Shown here piece after piece: positions 31,576 through 44,600 of a stretch of 64,000 bases of DNA. The stretch lies in contig OZ017768.1 of NCBI GenBank assembly GCA_963969345.1, forward strand, positions 7,898,718 to 7,962,717, given 5' to 3'. The position numbers and the translations under genes are program-made. Position 1 is the first letter of the stretch, and each line of letters begins with the position of its first letter. The stretch comes from Turbatrix aceti (Eukaryota > Nematoda > Chromadorea > Rhabditida > Panagrolaimidae). The notes under the pieces are model-generated. The model ran no database searches. It was not told where the DNA came from and was given only the letters and a program-made list of their open reading frames with translations.

Positions 31576-31747
31576 TCTTTTCTTTTGAATGCGGCGATCG
31601 CTACGCGCCGCAATTGTTAGTGACGTTTCGCCAAACTCTGTCTTACAGAATTTTCGGTTTGAATATTTTTGAATGTTTTACCGATAATCTCAATTTTGCT
31701 TTCAATGCAGTTTTTTGTCAGTTCTGCCGAATGCTCGTCATTCCATC

Positions 31748-34700
31748 ATGATGCTGTTCTTTTTACGATGGATTTTAGTTGTTTTTCTCACCTTTCGGCT
31801 TTCCCGGGGTAGTCACCCTATTTACGATCAGAAAATCGTGTTGGAAAATCAACGAAAATACGATGCGTGGGTGTTTTTACCAAAAAAACGATTCCAATAG
31901 CGAAATTCGTGTTTACTATGTCACTTGTTACGGTAGTGGTGTCAAAAACTTGTTACGTTACTTTTTGACTTCATTACAGTAAAAAAGTAACATTTTTGAA
32001 TCTTATCCTGGCACGACTGTTTTTTATGTTCTATTTTTGTTCTTTTTTATTCCTTTTTTGTGTCATTGTTGCTCTTTTTGTTTTTTTTACCTCTTTTTTT
32101 AGGTACGTAGCCTGTGTCGCAGCCCGTGAGAAGCACTATGCTGAATTGGGCGCTCACCGGCCAGGAGCAGCCTTCATCGCGCTCCGGGACTCCAGCATCT
32201 ACCTCAAATGCTTCGATTGCCTGTCCCCGGCCGAGGAATCTGCTGTCCAGGAGATCTGGAAGCCGAACGACTCATTTCTGGGTCGAACAGTTCGTCATCT
32301 CGCGAAGGAGGTCGCCCGCATCCTCCAGGATTACAAAGTTACCCGGGACCTAGCTTTTTCCTGGGAATACATGGCACTGGACTCGGCAACTTGGCTCCCT
32401 GTCCTCAACCTCGCTCCTCCGAATTCCAAGGCGGAGCGAGCGAAACGCATCATCGATAGTTTTGTTTTTCGAGGCAAAAAAGTCTCTATTGGGGATCTTT
32501 TTGAACTGGAGCTTCTCCACGCGAATCACTCGAAACACACGGGATTCTACCGATGCGTGAGGCACTCAAGAGCAGGTGCGTCGACTACGAATCACATGGA
32601 AATTCTCTATTTCGTGGATATTGTGTCGTCCGATGACTCGGTTGTTTCTCCGGCCAATGCGACTTCTGAAGGTTGGTTTTGGTATTTTTTCAAATAAAAA
32701 CTGCCAAAAAATTTGAAAAAAAAGTTTTATATAAAAAAATCCAAATTAAAAAAAATTGCTTCGCTTTAGAAAAATTTTTGCTAAATGAACCAAATTTTGA
32801 ACAAATTTTTGTTCAAAATAAAAAAAACTGTAAGTGTGAAAAAAGTATTCATTGTGTAAAAAAATAAAAGAATTCGAATTCGCAAAAAATGTTTTTTCTT
32901 TGCAAAAAAAAATTAAATTTTGTGGTGAAAAATAGTCGAATTTTTTTTCCTACATTTTTGGCCGGCCGGATTTCATGCCTTGGTCCTGACACGATTTTTC
33001 AGACACCCCCATGCCCCTAGAATCCATCGACGATTACCTCGAAGCAGTCCGATTCCCGACAAAATGGAGCATCTGTGATTCGTGCGTATTCGAGAACGGC
33101 GAACAACGCCGAAGGACAGAGTGCCGAATTCGTCCCAAAAAGGGAGTCACAGCGGTACAATTGGGTCGGTCGGCAGTTCCGGCAACTGCGCTGTTCCGGG
33201 CGATGCCGTGTGACAGCTCTCTCGTTCCGTTGCCTCTGCGCAAGAAATTGGCACAGCACGTGACTTTGGAGGAATTCAGGCCGTGCAACGCCACCTGCGA
33301 GGGTACGGTGCTGACTGGAGGCACCGTGCTTGTCACCGAGACGGAAGAGGGTGTTGAGATGCTAGACGAGCTGCCGCCGCTGGAGTACGCTCTGGAAGAG
33401 GCGCTTCCACCTCTCAAGACCGCTGTTGTCAGGAAATCGTATATGGTGAGTTTTTTAAGCAAAAAAATCTCGATGACAGTTCATTGTGGCAATAATTTAT
33501 GAAATTCTGCCAAAAAAACATTTATTATGAAAAGTTTTACTGTAAAATGTAGCTGCATAATGCATGATCTGACAGAGTTACGGTAGTCGGTTTTGACCCA
33601 CTTCGTCGATTTTGCAAAGCGATTTTGTGCCAAATGCACTCCAGTAGACTAATTTCAACTCCCGGCCTGATGTCAAAAAACCAGAGTTGTTCGATGCTCA
33701 CCAAATTGCTCCTGCTCACTGCTCGCTCCTGCTCAGCTCACGAGCGTGAGCAGAGCGAGCACGAAAAGTTGAATTGCTCAAAGAGCGCGAGCAGAGCGAG
33801 CGTGAAACATTTTTAAAATGAGCACTACTCACTATAAATTTAGTGCTACAAATACTAAAATATTGATAGTTTCGATCAAAAACACGATGTTGGGGGTATC
33901 TCCAAGCAATATGCGGTCTTTCTTTTCGTGAGGGATTGAATTTGTGACTCAAAATTCACATTTTTATGTGTGAGCCATGTTTGCTCGTTGCTCGCTCCTG
34001 CTCAACTCACGAGCGTGAGCAGAGCAAGAGCAGAGAATCTGAGAATAAAAGAGCGCGAGCGGAGCGAGCGCGAAAATTTTAGGAACTCAAAGAGCATGAG
34101 CAGAGCGAGCACGGAAAATTGAATTGCTCAAAGAGCGCGAGCAGAGCGAGCGCTGAAAATTGTCGAATTGAACAACTCTGCAAAAAACACAAAAACAACA
34201 CTAAGCGCGCGTACTGTTACCTAGTGTTTTATAGACGCTAAAATCCACACGGCCTACAAAGGTTGAACGTTGAAATGGTAACTTGTTTTTGTGTTTTTTG
34301 ACATCAGGGAGTCCAAATTAGTCTACCGGAGTGCATTTGGCACAAAATCGCTTTGTTTCAGCAAAATCGACGAAGGGGGTCAAAACCGTTAGATTATAAT
34401 CGGAACGGGCTTGACTCGTCAGACTGAGCTTAATAACATTGGAAAGGGCCAAAACTAAGAAATAACTATGAATACACGAAAAATGCCGGCAAACGGACAT
34501 CACTTTCAAAAAAACGCAAAAAAGCCCGAGAGTCGTACGCATAGTATCTTTTCATAGTAAAATCCAACTTTTGGCAAAGTTTCGTGAGGATGTTCCAAAA
34601 TGAACTTTGACACTTACAATGTTATAGAGGGCTCATGAAGTGCTTCAAACCGGCCATATAGAACGATTTTTTTAAACAAATGTGAATCCACAAAATTTGT

Positions 34701-36672
34701 GCTTGCAATATTTATTCTTATAGCATTATTTAAACAGGTTCTTTAATGATCATTGGGTCCGAGAAGAAGACCATCGCTGCCATTAACAACGGGGCCGAGT
34801 CCAAGAATCCGAGCCTCGCCGATTTTTTTAACGGGACCGGGTCCGAGATTCAGAAGACGGCTGCCATTGACAACGAGATTCAGACCATCGCTGCCATTTG
34901 ATACCGGGACCGGGTCCCAGAGTTCGCCTCCATCGACAGCAAAGGCGACAGCTATCGTTGAAGCAACGAGAATTGTGTACAGGAAGTTCATTGTAGACAA
35001 TACCAAAAGATATGGAGTTGTGAAAACGGAGCTCGTATTTATGCCCGTAGAAGTTCAACAGTTTTGCTGTCACATCCGCAAAGTGCTTTTTCCCCTGTAC
35101 AAAACTGATGGGATTTTTACAAATTATACAGAAATCGGAGTGCTTTGATGAGAAACTCTTGTTCTGTAAACTTGAAAATAATGTTTTTTAAAAGGCTGTA
35201 CTGTAAACTTGAGAGTTTCTCATCAAAGCGCTCCGATTTCTGTAAAAATTGTAGAAATTCCATCAGTTTTGTACATCGGAAAATTTACTTTGCAGATGTG
35301 ACAGCAAACTTGTTGAACTTCTAGGAGCATAAATACGAGCTCCGTTTTCACAATTTCATATCTCTTGGATACATTCTGTCTTCAATGAACTTCCTGTACA
35401 CCATCCTCCTTCTCGTTGCTTTAACGATGGCTGTCGCCTCTGCTTTCGATGGCTATGGTCCTTTTCTCGGACCCGGTCCCATTATCGTCAATCCTCATCC
35501 ATTTTTCGGACCCGGTCCCGTTATTATTGGCGGTGATGGTCCTCTCGGACCCGGTCGGTGATGATTGAAGAACCTGTTTAAATAATGTGATAAGAATAAA
35601 TATTGCAAGCACAAATTTTGTGGATTCACATTTGTATAAATTAATAGTTTTATATGGCCGGTTTGAAGCCCTTCATGAGCCCCCTACAACATTGTAATTA
35701 TACAGAATTCCACAACGGGCAGCGATTTGGAATTTCTTCACGAAACTTTGCCAAAAGTTGGATTTTACTATGAAAATATTATACTGAAAAATTCAATTGC
35801 ATCACTGACTAAATAGGTTACGGTAGTCGGAAATCGCGTTTGTGCCAGTTTGGACGATTTTTGAAACGTTTTAGCTAACGGACTGTGGCATTTCCAGAAC
35901 CAAATATCAATCGATCGATGTGATTTTTCATGGAGAATCAATAAAAAATATAAAAATTTAGGTTTGCCACCGAAATTTGTATTGGAAAAGAGGTCACAAT
36001 GGCGACATTTGTTTCGGCATTTTTCAAAGTAACAACTCTATTTTTATATTACTATCAGATTTTCTCTCAAAAATCGCGTCGATAAATATTCACTTCGATT
36101 TGGAAAATGCCGTAGTTTTTTAGCTACAACGTGCCAATAATCGTTAAAAATTACAAAAACGCGTACGGACGATTACAAATCGAGAATCGTTTCATTGAAA
36201 AACGTTTTGGCGAAATTTCTTAAAGAAATTCCAAAAAAATTCTGTGTAAAAATTTTCATGCCTGGGAAAAAATCTGGTGTTCCAGGACGTCGTCGGCAAC
36301 ATGCGGATCCTCGACTGCGGTCAGGCGGCGCTGACCCATTCCCCTTCGTGGCGGCGTGATTATGTCAACCTTACTTCCAAAGCCCTCCTGACCAACGGCA
36401 CGCGAGTGTTCGTCAACGCGAAAGGCGAGCTCGTCTTCCGAGAACTCAGCATGGAGGATACGGCGTTCTACAGCTGTTTCACGCAAAACTCGCTCATCCG
36501 GACGTACAACCTTTTTGTGCGGGAGGGCATCAACAGCGAGGAGTACGTCAGCTACATCAGAATCTGCATTCGCTTCCTCACAGGACTCCTCATTGCCACA
36601 CTCATCGTTCGGGTCGTCATCAAAACGAGTGCGAGTTCCGAAAAATTCAGGAACATGAATGTCAAAAAATAA
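31748..36672 (+). CDS. FAM187-like Ig receptor (array copy 3)
   Basis: Exons 31748-31866, 32103-32671, 33003-33445 and 36286-36672; same product. Confidence 0.82.
33589..34387. mobile_element. GAGC-rich foldback element (array copy 3)
   Basis: Identical to 21885-22683. Confidence 0.7.
34743..34991 (-). CDS. Small secreted peptide, left arm (array copy 3)
   Basis: Identical to 23039-23287. Confidence 0.6.
   Translation of the reverse strand: MNFLYTILVASTIAVAFAVDGGELWDPVPVSNGSDGLNLVVNGSRLLNLGPGPVKKIGEARILGLGPVVNGSDGLLLGPNDH
35385..35561 (+). CDS. Small secreted GPGP peptide, right arm (array copy 3)
   Basis: Identical to 23681-23857. Confidence 0.63.
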   Translation: MNFLYTILLLVALTMAVASAFDGYGPFLGPGPIIVNPHPFFGPGPVIIGGDGPLGPGR

Positions 36673-36758
36673 TCAGTTGTCTTTGAAAAAAAGTCTAGCC
36701 TCAGGAAATGTTTCAATCATTCACGGTGTTGTCAGAAGCAGAACTGATTGAGTTTTTC

Positions 36759-36846
36759 TTCCTCGGCCAGGATTCGAACCGGGACCTGGAGGGGCGGGGC
36801 GGAAAGTTGTCCGCTGTATTTAGCCAAGTCGCCACGCGTACGGGAA
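36759..36846 (-). pseudogene. tRNA-like sequence (array copy 3)
   Basis: Same sequence as at 25055-25142. Confidence 0.4.
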
Positions 36847-37019
36847 AAAGTGTCCTCGTATTTTCGAAGGGAAACAAGTAAGAAATGGATTTGTATCAAA
36901 CAAAACAATCTTTTACGCGTTTCTGTGTACTTGTATGACAATTATTTTCAATAAAATGAATTTGGGCAGGGAATAAATAATGCCGTTAAAAAAAGTAATA
37001 CAAATCCCATCTTTTCCAA

Positions 37020-37427
37020 TTATATTTGTACAACATCATCTCCTTCTCTTTCGGACGGGACCGGCCCGCCCCGCGAGGCATCACATCGAATTGAAAACTT
37101 GTTATGCAGCTTGGCATCTCCGCCTTCAGGGGGAATCAAGAAGCAGTAACAGAAGCCGTCTCGCGACGCGACGAGGAGATAATCCTTGTTGCCCAACGTG
37201 TAAACCATCGTCGACGCTTTCAGCCCGTAGAAGGGCAATCTCGCGTAAGCAAAGGACCCGGCACGATGGATGTACTCGTGAGCGTGGGGAAAGTAAACCT
37301 GCACCTGTCGATCCAGGTAGACGCCCAACGAGTCATCGACCGAGTCGACGGGCAGAGTGGGGGCCGGAAGGGCCCGTTCAGCGCTCAGAGAAAATACGTG
37401 AACAGTTTCCGTGTTGGAAGTTGCGAT
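37020..37427 (-). pseudogene. 3' fragment of ATG-18-like gene (array copy 3)
   Basis: Same truncated fragment as at 25316-25723. Confidence 0.9.
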
Positions 37428-37599
37428 TCTTTTCTTTTGAATGCGGCGATCGCTACGCGCCGCAATTGTTAGTGACGTTTCGCCAAACTCTGTCTTACAG
37501 AATTTTCGGTTTGAATATTTTTGAATGTTTTACCGATAATCTCAATTTTGCTTTCAATGCAGTTTTTTGTCAGTTCTGCCGAATGCTCGTCATTCCATC

Positions 37600-40500
37600 A
37601 TGATGCTGTTCTTTTTACGATGGATTTTAGTTGTTTTTCTCACCTTTCGGCTTTCCCGGGGTAGTCACCCTATTTACGATCAGAAAATCGTGTTGGAAAA
37701 TCAACGAAAATACGATGCGTGGGTGTTTTTACCAAAAAAACGATTCCAATAGCGAAATTCGTGTTTACTATGTCACTTGTTACGGTAGTGGTGTCAAAAA
37801 CTTGTTACGTTACTTTTTGACTTCATTACAGTAAAAAAGTAACATTTTTGAATCTTATCCTGGCACGACTGTTTTTTATGTTCTATTTTTGTTCTTTTTT
37901 ATTCCTTTTTTGTGTCATTGTTGCTCTTTTTGTTTTTTTTACCTCTTTTTTTAGGTACGTAGCCTGTGTCGCAGCCCGTGAGAAGCACTATGCTGAATTG
38001 GGCGCTCACCGGCCAGGAGCAGCCTTCATCGCGCTCCGGGACTCCAGCATCTACCTCAAATGCTTCGATTGCCTGTCCCCGGCCGAGGAATCTGCTGTCC
38101 AGGAGATCTGGAAGCCGAACGACTCATTTCTGGGTCGAACAGTTCGTCATCTCGCGAAGGAGGTCGCCCGCATCCTCCAGGATTACAAAGTTACCCGGGA
38201 CCTAGCTTTTTCCTGGGAATACATGGCACTGGACTCGGCAACTTGGCTCCCTGTCCTCAACCTCGCTCCTCCGAATTCCAAGGCGGAGCGAGCGAAACGC
38301 ATCATCGATAGTTTTGTTTTTCGAGGCAAAAAAGTCTCTATTGGGGATCTTTTTGAACTGGAGCTTCTCCACGCGAATCACTCGAAACACACGGGATTCT
38401 ACCGATGCGTGAGGCACTCAAGAGCAGGTGCGTCGACTACGAATCACATGGAAATTCTCTATTTCGTGGATATTGTGTCGTCCGATGACTCGGTTGTTTC
38501 TCCGGCCAATGCGACTTCTGAAGGTTGGTTTTGGTATTTTTTCAAATAAAAACTGCCAAAAAATTTGAAAAAAAAGTTTTATATAAAAAAATCCAAATTA
38601 AAAAAAATTGCTTCGCTTTAGAAAAATTTTTGCTAAATGAACCAAATTTTGAACAAATTTTTGTTCAAAATAAAAAAAACTGTAAGTGTGAAAAAAGTAT
38701 TCATTGTGTAAAAAAATAAAAGAATTCGAATTCGCAAAAAATGTTTTTTCTTTGCAAAAAAAAATTAAATTTTGTGGTGAAAAATAGTCGAATTTTTTTT
38801 CCTACATTTTTGGCCGGCCGGATTTCATGCCTTGGTCCTGACACGATTTTTCAGACACCCCCATGCCCCTAGAATCCATCGACGATTACCTCGAAGCAGT
38901 CCGATTCCCGACAAAATGGAGCATCTGTGATTCGTGCGTATTCGAGAACGGCGAACAACGCCGAAGGACAGAGTGCCGAATTCGTCCCAAAAAGGGAGTC
39001 ACAGCGGTACAATTGGGTCGGTCGGCAGTTCCGGCAACTGCGCTGTTCCGGGCGATGCCGTGTGACAGCTCTCTCGTTCCGTTGCCTCTGCGCAAGAAAT
39101 TGGCACAGCACGTGACTTTGGAGGAATTCAGGCCGTGCAACGCCACCTGCGAGGGTACGGTGCTGACTGGAGGCACCGTGCTTGTCACCGAGACGGAAGA
39201 GGGTGTTGAGATGCTAGACGAGCTGCCGCCGCTGGAGTACGCTCTGGAAGAGGCGCTTCCACCTCTCAAGACCGCTGTTGTCAGGAAATCGTATATGGTG
39301 AGTTTTTTAAGCAAAAAAATCTCGATGACAGTTCATTGTGGCAATAATTTATGAAATTCTGCCAAAAAAACATTTATTATGAAAAGTTTTACTGTAAAAT
39401 GTAGCTGCATAATGCATGATCTGACAGAGTTACGGTAGTCGGTTTTGACCCACTTCGTCGATTTTGCAAAGCGATTTTGTGCCAAATGCACTCCAGTAGA
39501 CTAATTTCAACTCCCGGCCTGATGTCAAAAAACCAGAGTTGTTCGATGCTCACCAAATTGCTCCTGCTCACTGCTCGCTCCTGCTCAGCTCACGAGCGTG
39601 AGCAGAGCGAGCACGAAAAGTTGAATTGCTCAAAGAGCGCGAGCAGAGCGAGCGTGAAACATTTTTAAAATGAGCACTACTCACTATAAATTTAGTGCTA
39701 CAAATACTAAAATATTGATAGTTTCGATCAAAAACACGATGTTGGGGGTATCTCCAAGCAATATGCGGTCTTTCTTTTCGTGAGGGATTGAATTTGTGAC
39801 TCAAAATTCACATTTTTATGTGTGAGCCATGTTTGCTCGTTGCTCGCTCCTGCTCAACTCACGAGCGTGAGCAGAGCAAGAGCAGAGAATCTGAGAATAA
39901 AAGAGCGCGAGCGGAGCGAGCGCGAAAATTTTAGGAACTCAAAGAGCATGAGCAGAGCGAGCACGGAAAATTGAATTGCTCAAAGAGCGCGAGCAGAGCG
40001 AGCGCTGAAAATTGTCGAATTGAACAACTCTGCAAAAAACACAAAAACAACACTAAGCGCGCGTACTGTTACCTAGTGTTTTATAGACGCTAAAATCCAC
40101 ACGGCCTACAAAGGTTGAACGTTGAAATGGTAACTTGTTTTTGTGTTTTTTGACATCAGGGAGTCCAAATTAGTCTACCGGAGTGCATTTGGCACAAAAT
40201 CGCTTTGTTTCAGCAAAATCGACGAAGGGGGTCAAAACCGTTAGATTATAATCGGAACGGGCTTGACTCGTCAGACTGAGCTTAATAACATTGGAAAGGG
40301 CCAAAACTAAGAAATAACTATGAATACACGAAAAATGCCGGCAAACGGACATCACTTTCAAAAAAACGCAAAAAAGCCCGAGAGTCGTACGCATAGTATC
40401 TTTTCATAGTAAAATCCAACTTTTGGCAAAGTTTCGTGAGGATGTTCCAAAATGAACTTTGACACTTACAATGTTATAGAGGGCTCATGAAGTGCTTCAA

Positions 40501-42524
40501 ACCGGCCATATAGAACGATTTTTTTAAACAAATGTGAATCCACAAAATTTGTGCTTGCAATATTTATTCTTATAGCATTATTTAAACAGGTTCTTTAATG
40601 ATCATTGGGTCCGAGAAGAAGACCATCGCTGCCATTAACAACGGGGCCGAGTCCAAGAATCCGAGCCTCGCCGATTTTTTTAACGGGACCGGGTCCGAGA
40701 TTCAGAAGACGGCTGCCATTGACAACGAGATTCAGACCATCGCTGCCATTTGATACCGGGACCGGGTCCCAGAGTTCGCCTCCATCGACAGCAAAGGCGA
40801 CAGCTATCGTTGAAGCAACGAGAATTGTGTACAGGAAGTTCATTGTAGACAATACCAAAAGATATGGAGTTGTGAAAACGGAGCTCGTATTTATGCCCGT
40901 AGAAGTTCAACAGTTTTGCTGTCACATCCGCAAAGTGCTTTTTCCCCTGTACAAAACTGATGGGATTTTTACAAATTATACAGAAATCGGAGTGCTTTGA
41001 TGAGAAACTCTTGTTCTGTAAACTTGAAAATAATGTTTTTTAAAAGGCTGTACTGTAAACTTGAGAGTTTCTCATCAAAGCGCTCCGATTTCTGTAAAAA
41101 TTGTAGAAATTCCATCAGTTTTGTACATCGGAAAATTTACTTTGCAGATGTGACAGCAAACTTGTTGAACTTCTAGGAGCATAAATACGAGCTCCGTTTT
41201 CACAATTTCATATCTCTTGGATACATTCTGTCTTCAATGAACTTCCTGTACACCATCCTCCTTCTCGTTGCTTTAACGATGGCTGTCGCCTCTGCTTTCG
41301 ATGGCTATGGTCCTTTTCTCGGACCCGGTCCCATTATCGTCAATCCTCATCCATTTTTCGGACCCGGTCCCGTTATTATTGGCGGTGATGGTCCTCTCGG
41401 ACCCGGTCGGTGATGATTGAAGAACCTGTTTAAATAATGTGATAAGAATAAATATTGCAAGCACAAATTTTGTGGATTCACATTTGTATAAATTAATAGT
41501 TTTATATGGCCGGTTTGAAGCCCTTCATGAGCCCCCTACAACATTGTAATTATACAGAATTCCACAACGGGCAGCGATTTGGAATTTCTTCACGAAACTT
41601 TGCCAAAAGTTGGATTTTACTATGAAAATATTATACTGAAAAATTCAATTGCATCACTGACTAAATAGGTTACGGTAGTCGGAAATCGCGTTTGTGCCAG
41701 TTTGGACGATTTTTGAAACGTTTTAGCTAACGGACTGTGGCATTTCCAGAACCAAATATCAATCGATCGATGTGATTTTTCATGGAGAATCAATAAAAAA
41801 TATAAAAATTTAGGTTTGCCACCGAAATTTGTATTGGAAAAGAGGTCACAATGGCGACATTTGTTTCGGCATTTTTCAAAGTAACAACTCTATTTTTATA
41901 TTACTATCAGATTTTCTCTCAAAAATCGCGTCGATAAATATTCACTTCGATTTGGAAAATGCCGTAGTTTTTTAGCTACAACGTGCCAATAATCGTTAAA
42001 AATTACAAAAACGCGTACGGACGATTACAAATCGAGAATCGTTTCATTGAAAAACGTTTTGGCGAAATTTCTTAAAGAAATTCCAAAAAAATTCTGTGTA
42101 AAAATTTTCATGCCTGGGAAAAAATCTGGTGTTCCAGGACGTCGTCGGCAACATGCGGATCCTCGACTGCGGTCAGGCGGCGCTGACCCATTCCCCTTCG
42201 TGGCGGCGTGATTATGTCAACCTTACTTCCAAAGCCCTCCTGACCAACGGCACGCGAGTGTTCGTCAACGCGAAAGGCGAGCTCGTCTTCCGAGAACTCA
42301 GCATGGAGGATACGGCGTTCTACAGCTGTTTCACGCAAAACTCGCTCATCCGGACGTACAACCTTTTTGTGCGGGAGGGCATCAACAGCGAGGAGTACGT
42401 CAGCTACATCAGAATCTGCATTCGCTTCCTCACAGGACTCCTCATTGCCACACTCATCGTTCGGGTCGTCATCAAAACGAGTGCGAGTTCCGAAAAATTC
42501 AGGAACATGAATGTCAAAAAATAA
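37600..42524 (+). CDS. FAM187-like Ig receptor (array copy 4)
   Basis: Exons 37600-37718, 37955-38523, 38855-39297 and 42138-42524. Its end lies 347 bp from the end of the convergent ATG-18-like gene. Confidence 0.82.
39441..40239. mobile_element. GAGC-rich foldback element (array copy 4)
   Basis: Identical to 21885-22683. Confidence 0.7.
40595..40843 (-). CDS. Small secreted peptide, left arm (array copy 4)
   Basis: Identical to 23039-23287. Confidence 0.6.
   Translation of the reverse strand: MNFLYTILVASTIAVAFAVDGGELWDPVPVSNGSDGLNLVVNGSRLLNLGPGPVKKIGEARILGLGPVVNGSDGLLLGPNDH
41237..41413 (+). CDS. Small secreted GPGP peptide, right arm (array copy 4)
   Basis: Identical to 23681-23857. 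Confidence 0.63.
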   Translation: MNFLYTILLLVALTMAVASAFDGYGPFLGPGPIIVNPHPFFGPGPVIIGGDGPLGPGR

Positions 42525-42610
42525 TCAGTTGTCTTTGAAAAAAAGTCTAGCCTCAGGAAATGTTTCAATCATTCACGGTGTTGTCAGAAGCAGAACTGAT
42601 TGAGTTTTTC

Positions 42611-42698
42611 TTCCTCGGCCAGGATTCGAACCGGGACCTGGAGGGGCGGGGCGGAAAGTTGTCCGCTGTATTTAGCCAAGTCGCCACGCGTACGGGAA
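42611..42698 (-). pseudogene. tRNA-like sequence (array copy 4)
   Basis: Same sequence as at 25055-25142. Confidence 0.4.
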
Positions 42699-43278
42699 AA
42701 AGTGTCCTCGTATTTTCGAAGGGAAACAAGTAAGAAATGGATTTGTATCAAACAAAACAATCTTTTACGCGTTTCTGTGTACTTGTATGACAATTATTTT
42801 CAATAAAATGAATTTGGGCAGGGAATAAATAATGCCGTTAAAAAAAGTAATACAAATCCCATCTTTTCCAATTATATTTGTACAACATCATCTCCTTCTC
42901 TTTCGGACGGGACCGGCCCGCCCCGCGAGGCATCACATCGAATTGAAAACTTGTTATGCAGCTTGGCATCTCCGCCTTCAGGGGGAATCAAGAAGCAGTA
43001 ACAGAAGCCGTCTCGCGACGCGACGAGGAGATAATCCTTGTTGCCCAACGTGTAAACCATCGTCGACGCTTTCAGCCCGTAGAAGGGCAATCTCGCGTAA
43101 GCAAAGGACCCGGCACGATGGATGTACTCGTGAGCGTGGGGAAAGTAAACCTGCACCTGTCGATCCAGGTAGACGCCCAACGAGTCATCGACCGAGTCGA
43201 CGGGCAGAGTGGGGGCCGGAAGGGCCCGTTCAGCGCTCAGAGAAAATACGTGAACAGTTTCCGTGTTGGAAGTTGCGA

Positions 43279-43478
43279 NNNNNNNNNNNNNNNNNNNNNN
43301 NNNNNNNNNNNNNNNNNNNNNNNNNNNNNNNNNNNNNNNNNNNNNNNNNNNNNNNNNNNNNNNNNNNNNNNNNNNNNNNNNNNNNNNNNNNNNNNNNNNN
43401 NNNNNNNNNNNNNNNNNNNNNNNNNNNNNNNNNNNNNNNNNNNNNNNNNNNNNNNNNNNNNNNNNNNNNNNNNNNNNN
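43279..43478. other. Assembly gap of exactly 200 N
   Basis: It falls within exon 3 of the PROPPIN pseudogene. Left of it is GTTGCGA and right of it GAGGAACTTCC. The intact paralog at 45424-45436 reads these as one run with a single T between them. Only one base is needed to close it, so its length is a placeholder. Confidence 0.97.
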
Positions 43479-44219
43479 GAGGAACTTCCGATTCATGCTG
43501 AAGGCCAGGCAGTGGATCTCGACGGGAACGAGGCCTCTGGAGAATTCGTAGAGCCGGGCGCTGTTCTGAATCGAGTGGACACGGATTACGGTATACCTGG
43601 TCGATGCCGTAGCCAGCATCGTGCAATCTATGTTAAAGGATATCGCCGCGACGGGATTTTCGTGGGCTTGCTGCTCAAACGATTTCAAATCGACAACTCG
43701 GAGTTCCCCGTCCTTGGTCGGGCTCGAATACGCCAAATAGCCATGACTAGATTCTGCGTCCGCATAAGACAGATCCATCACCGCTGGGTTTTCAACAGCT
43801 CTGTAATCGTTTGTGATCGTATGCAGGAGCTAAATAAATTTTTCTTAAATAAAAAAAAATATTTCACAATTACAAAAAAATATTATTAAAAAAAACCAAC
43901 CTTAAACTTATCCTTCCAATCGTAAACATAAATAACCGCCTTCGTTGCGGCAACGATACGCATACAGTTGATACGAATCGCAGACCTGCGTCGGATAATT
44001 TTTCGGAACGTAGACGAGAAGAATCTTACTCAGACACGCCATATCCAGCATTTGGTCTTTGGTCTGCAGAATCCATTTTGGCCTGCCGTTAAATGTCCTC
44101 AAAATCGTCCTGTCCAGAAAGAAAGACTTGGTGTTGTCGTTGACGAGCAGGGAACGACTAAATTGGTCAAAATGGACGACATCTACCGAATCTTCCAATA
44201 ACGCCACTGAAACTAGTTT

Positions 44220-44600
44220 GAATGTAAAAAAAAGTAAGAACAACGAACAAAAGTAAAAAAAATCGTAAAATTACGATATCAGTCAAAAGTAACACAAAAT
44301 GGTAAAAAAAGAGAAAAAAAATGTTACTCCAAATAACTTTTCAATCGTTGTTTATATTACTTATCAACCTAAATCGTAATTTTTACGATACTTTTGTAAA
44401 AAAAGTAGGCAACATCGTAAAAACTACAACATGGAAGAAACGTAACACAAAAAACGGTAGAAAAGGTCAGAAAACGTTACTCCAAAGAACTTTCTGGTCG
44501 TTGTTTTTGTTACTTTTCAACAAAAATCGTAATTTTTACGATACGTTCCGCAAAAACCTTTTTTCACAGTTTTATAAACCCGCGATGCACAAAAAACTCA
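44220..44600. repeat. Internal repeat in intron 1 of the ATG-18-like genes
   Basis: A ~120-bp block (GTTACTCCAAA..., CGTTGTTTTTGTTACTTTT, then ATCGTAATTTTTACGAT) occurs twice here (~44320-44400 and ~44475-44545) and once in the paralog's intron (~46335-46405). It predates or spread with the gene duplication. Confidence 0.65.

Larger units (their letters stand above)
25725..31576. repeat. 5,852-bp tandem unit, copy 2 of 4
   Basis: Same content as copy 1, offset by exactly 5,852 bp. Both flanks are inter-unit junctions. Confidence 0.95.
34541..35785. repeat. Peptide-gene palindrome (array copy 3)
   Basis: Identical to 22837-24081. Confidence 0.85.
31577..37428. repeat. 5,852-bp tandem unit, copy 3 of 4
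   Basis: Offset 5,852 bp from copy 2, no difference seen. Confidence 0.95.
40393..41637. repeat. Peptide-gene palindrome (array copy 4)
   Basis: Identical to 22837-24081. Confidence 0.85.
37429..43280. repeat. 5,852-bp tandem unit, copy 4 of 4 (last two bases fall in the N gap)
   Basis: Identical to the other units up to 43278, where the N run begins. A full unit would end at 43280. It is the only copy whose PROPPIN segment continues into the rest of the gene. Confidence 0.93.

Noticed and set aside
19873..43280. CRISPR-like or satellite interpretation of the direct repeats
   Set aside because: Units are 5.85 kb with eukaryotic split genes; neither class fits.
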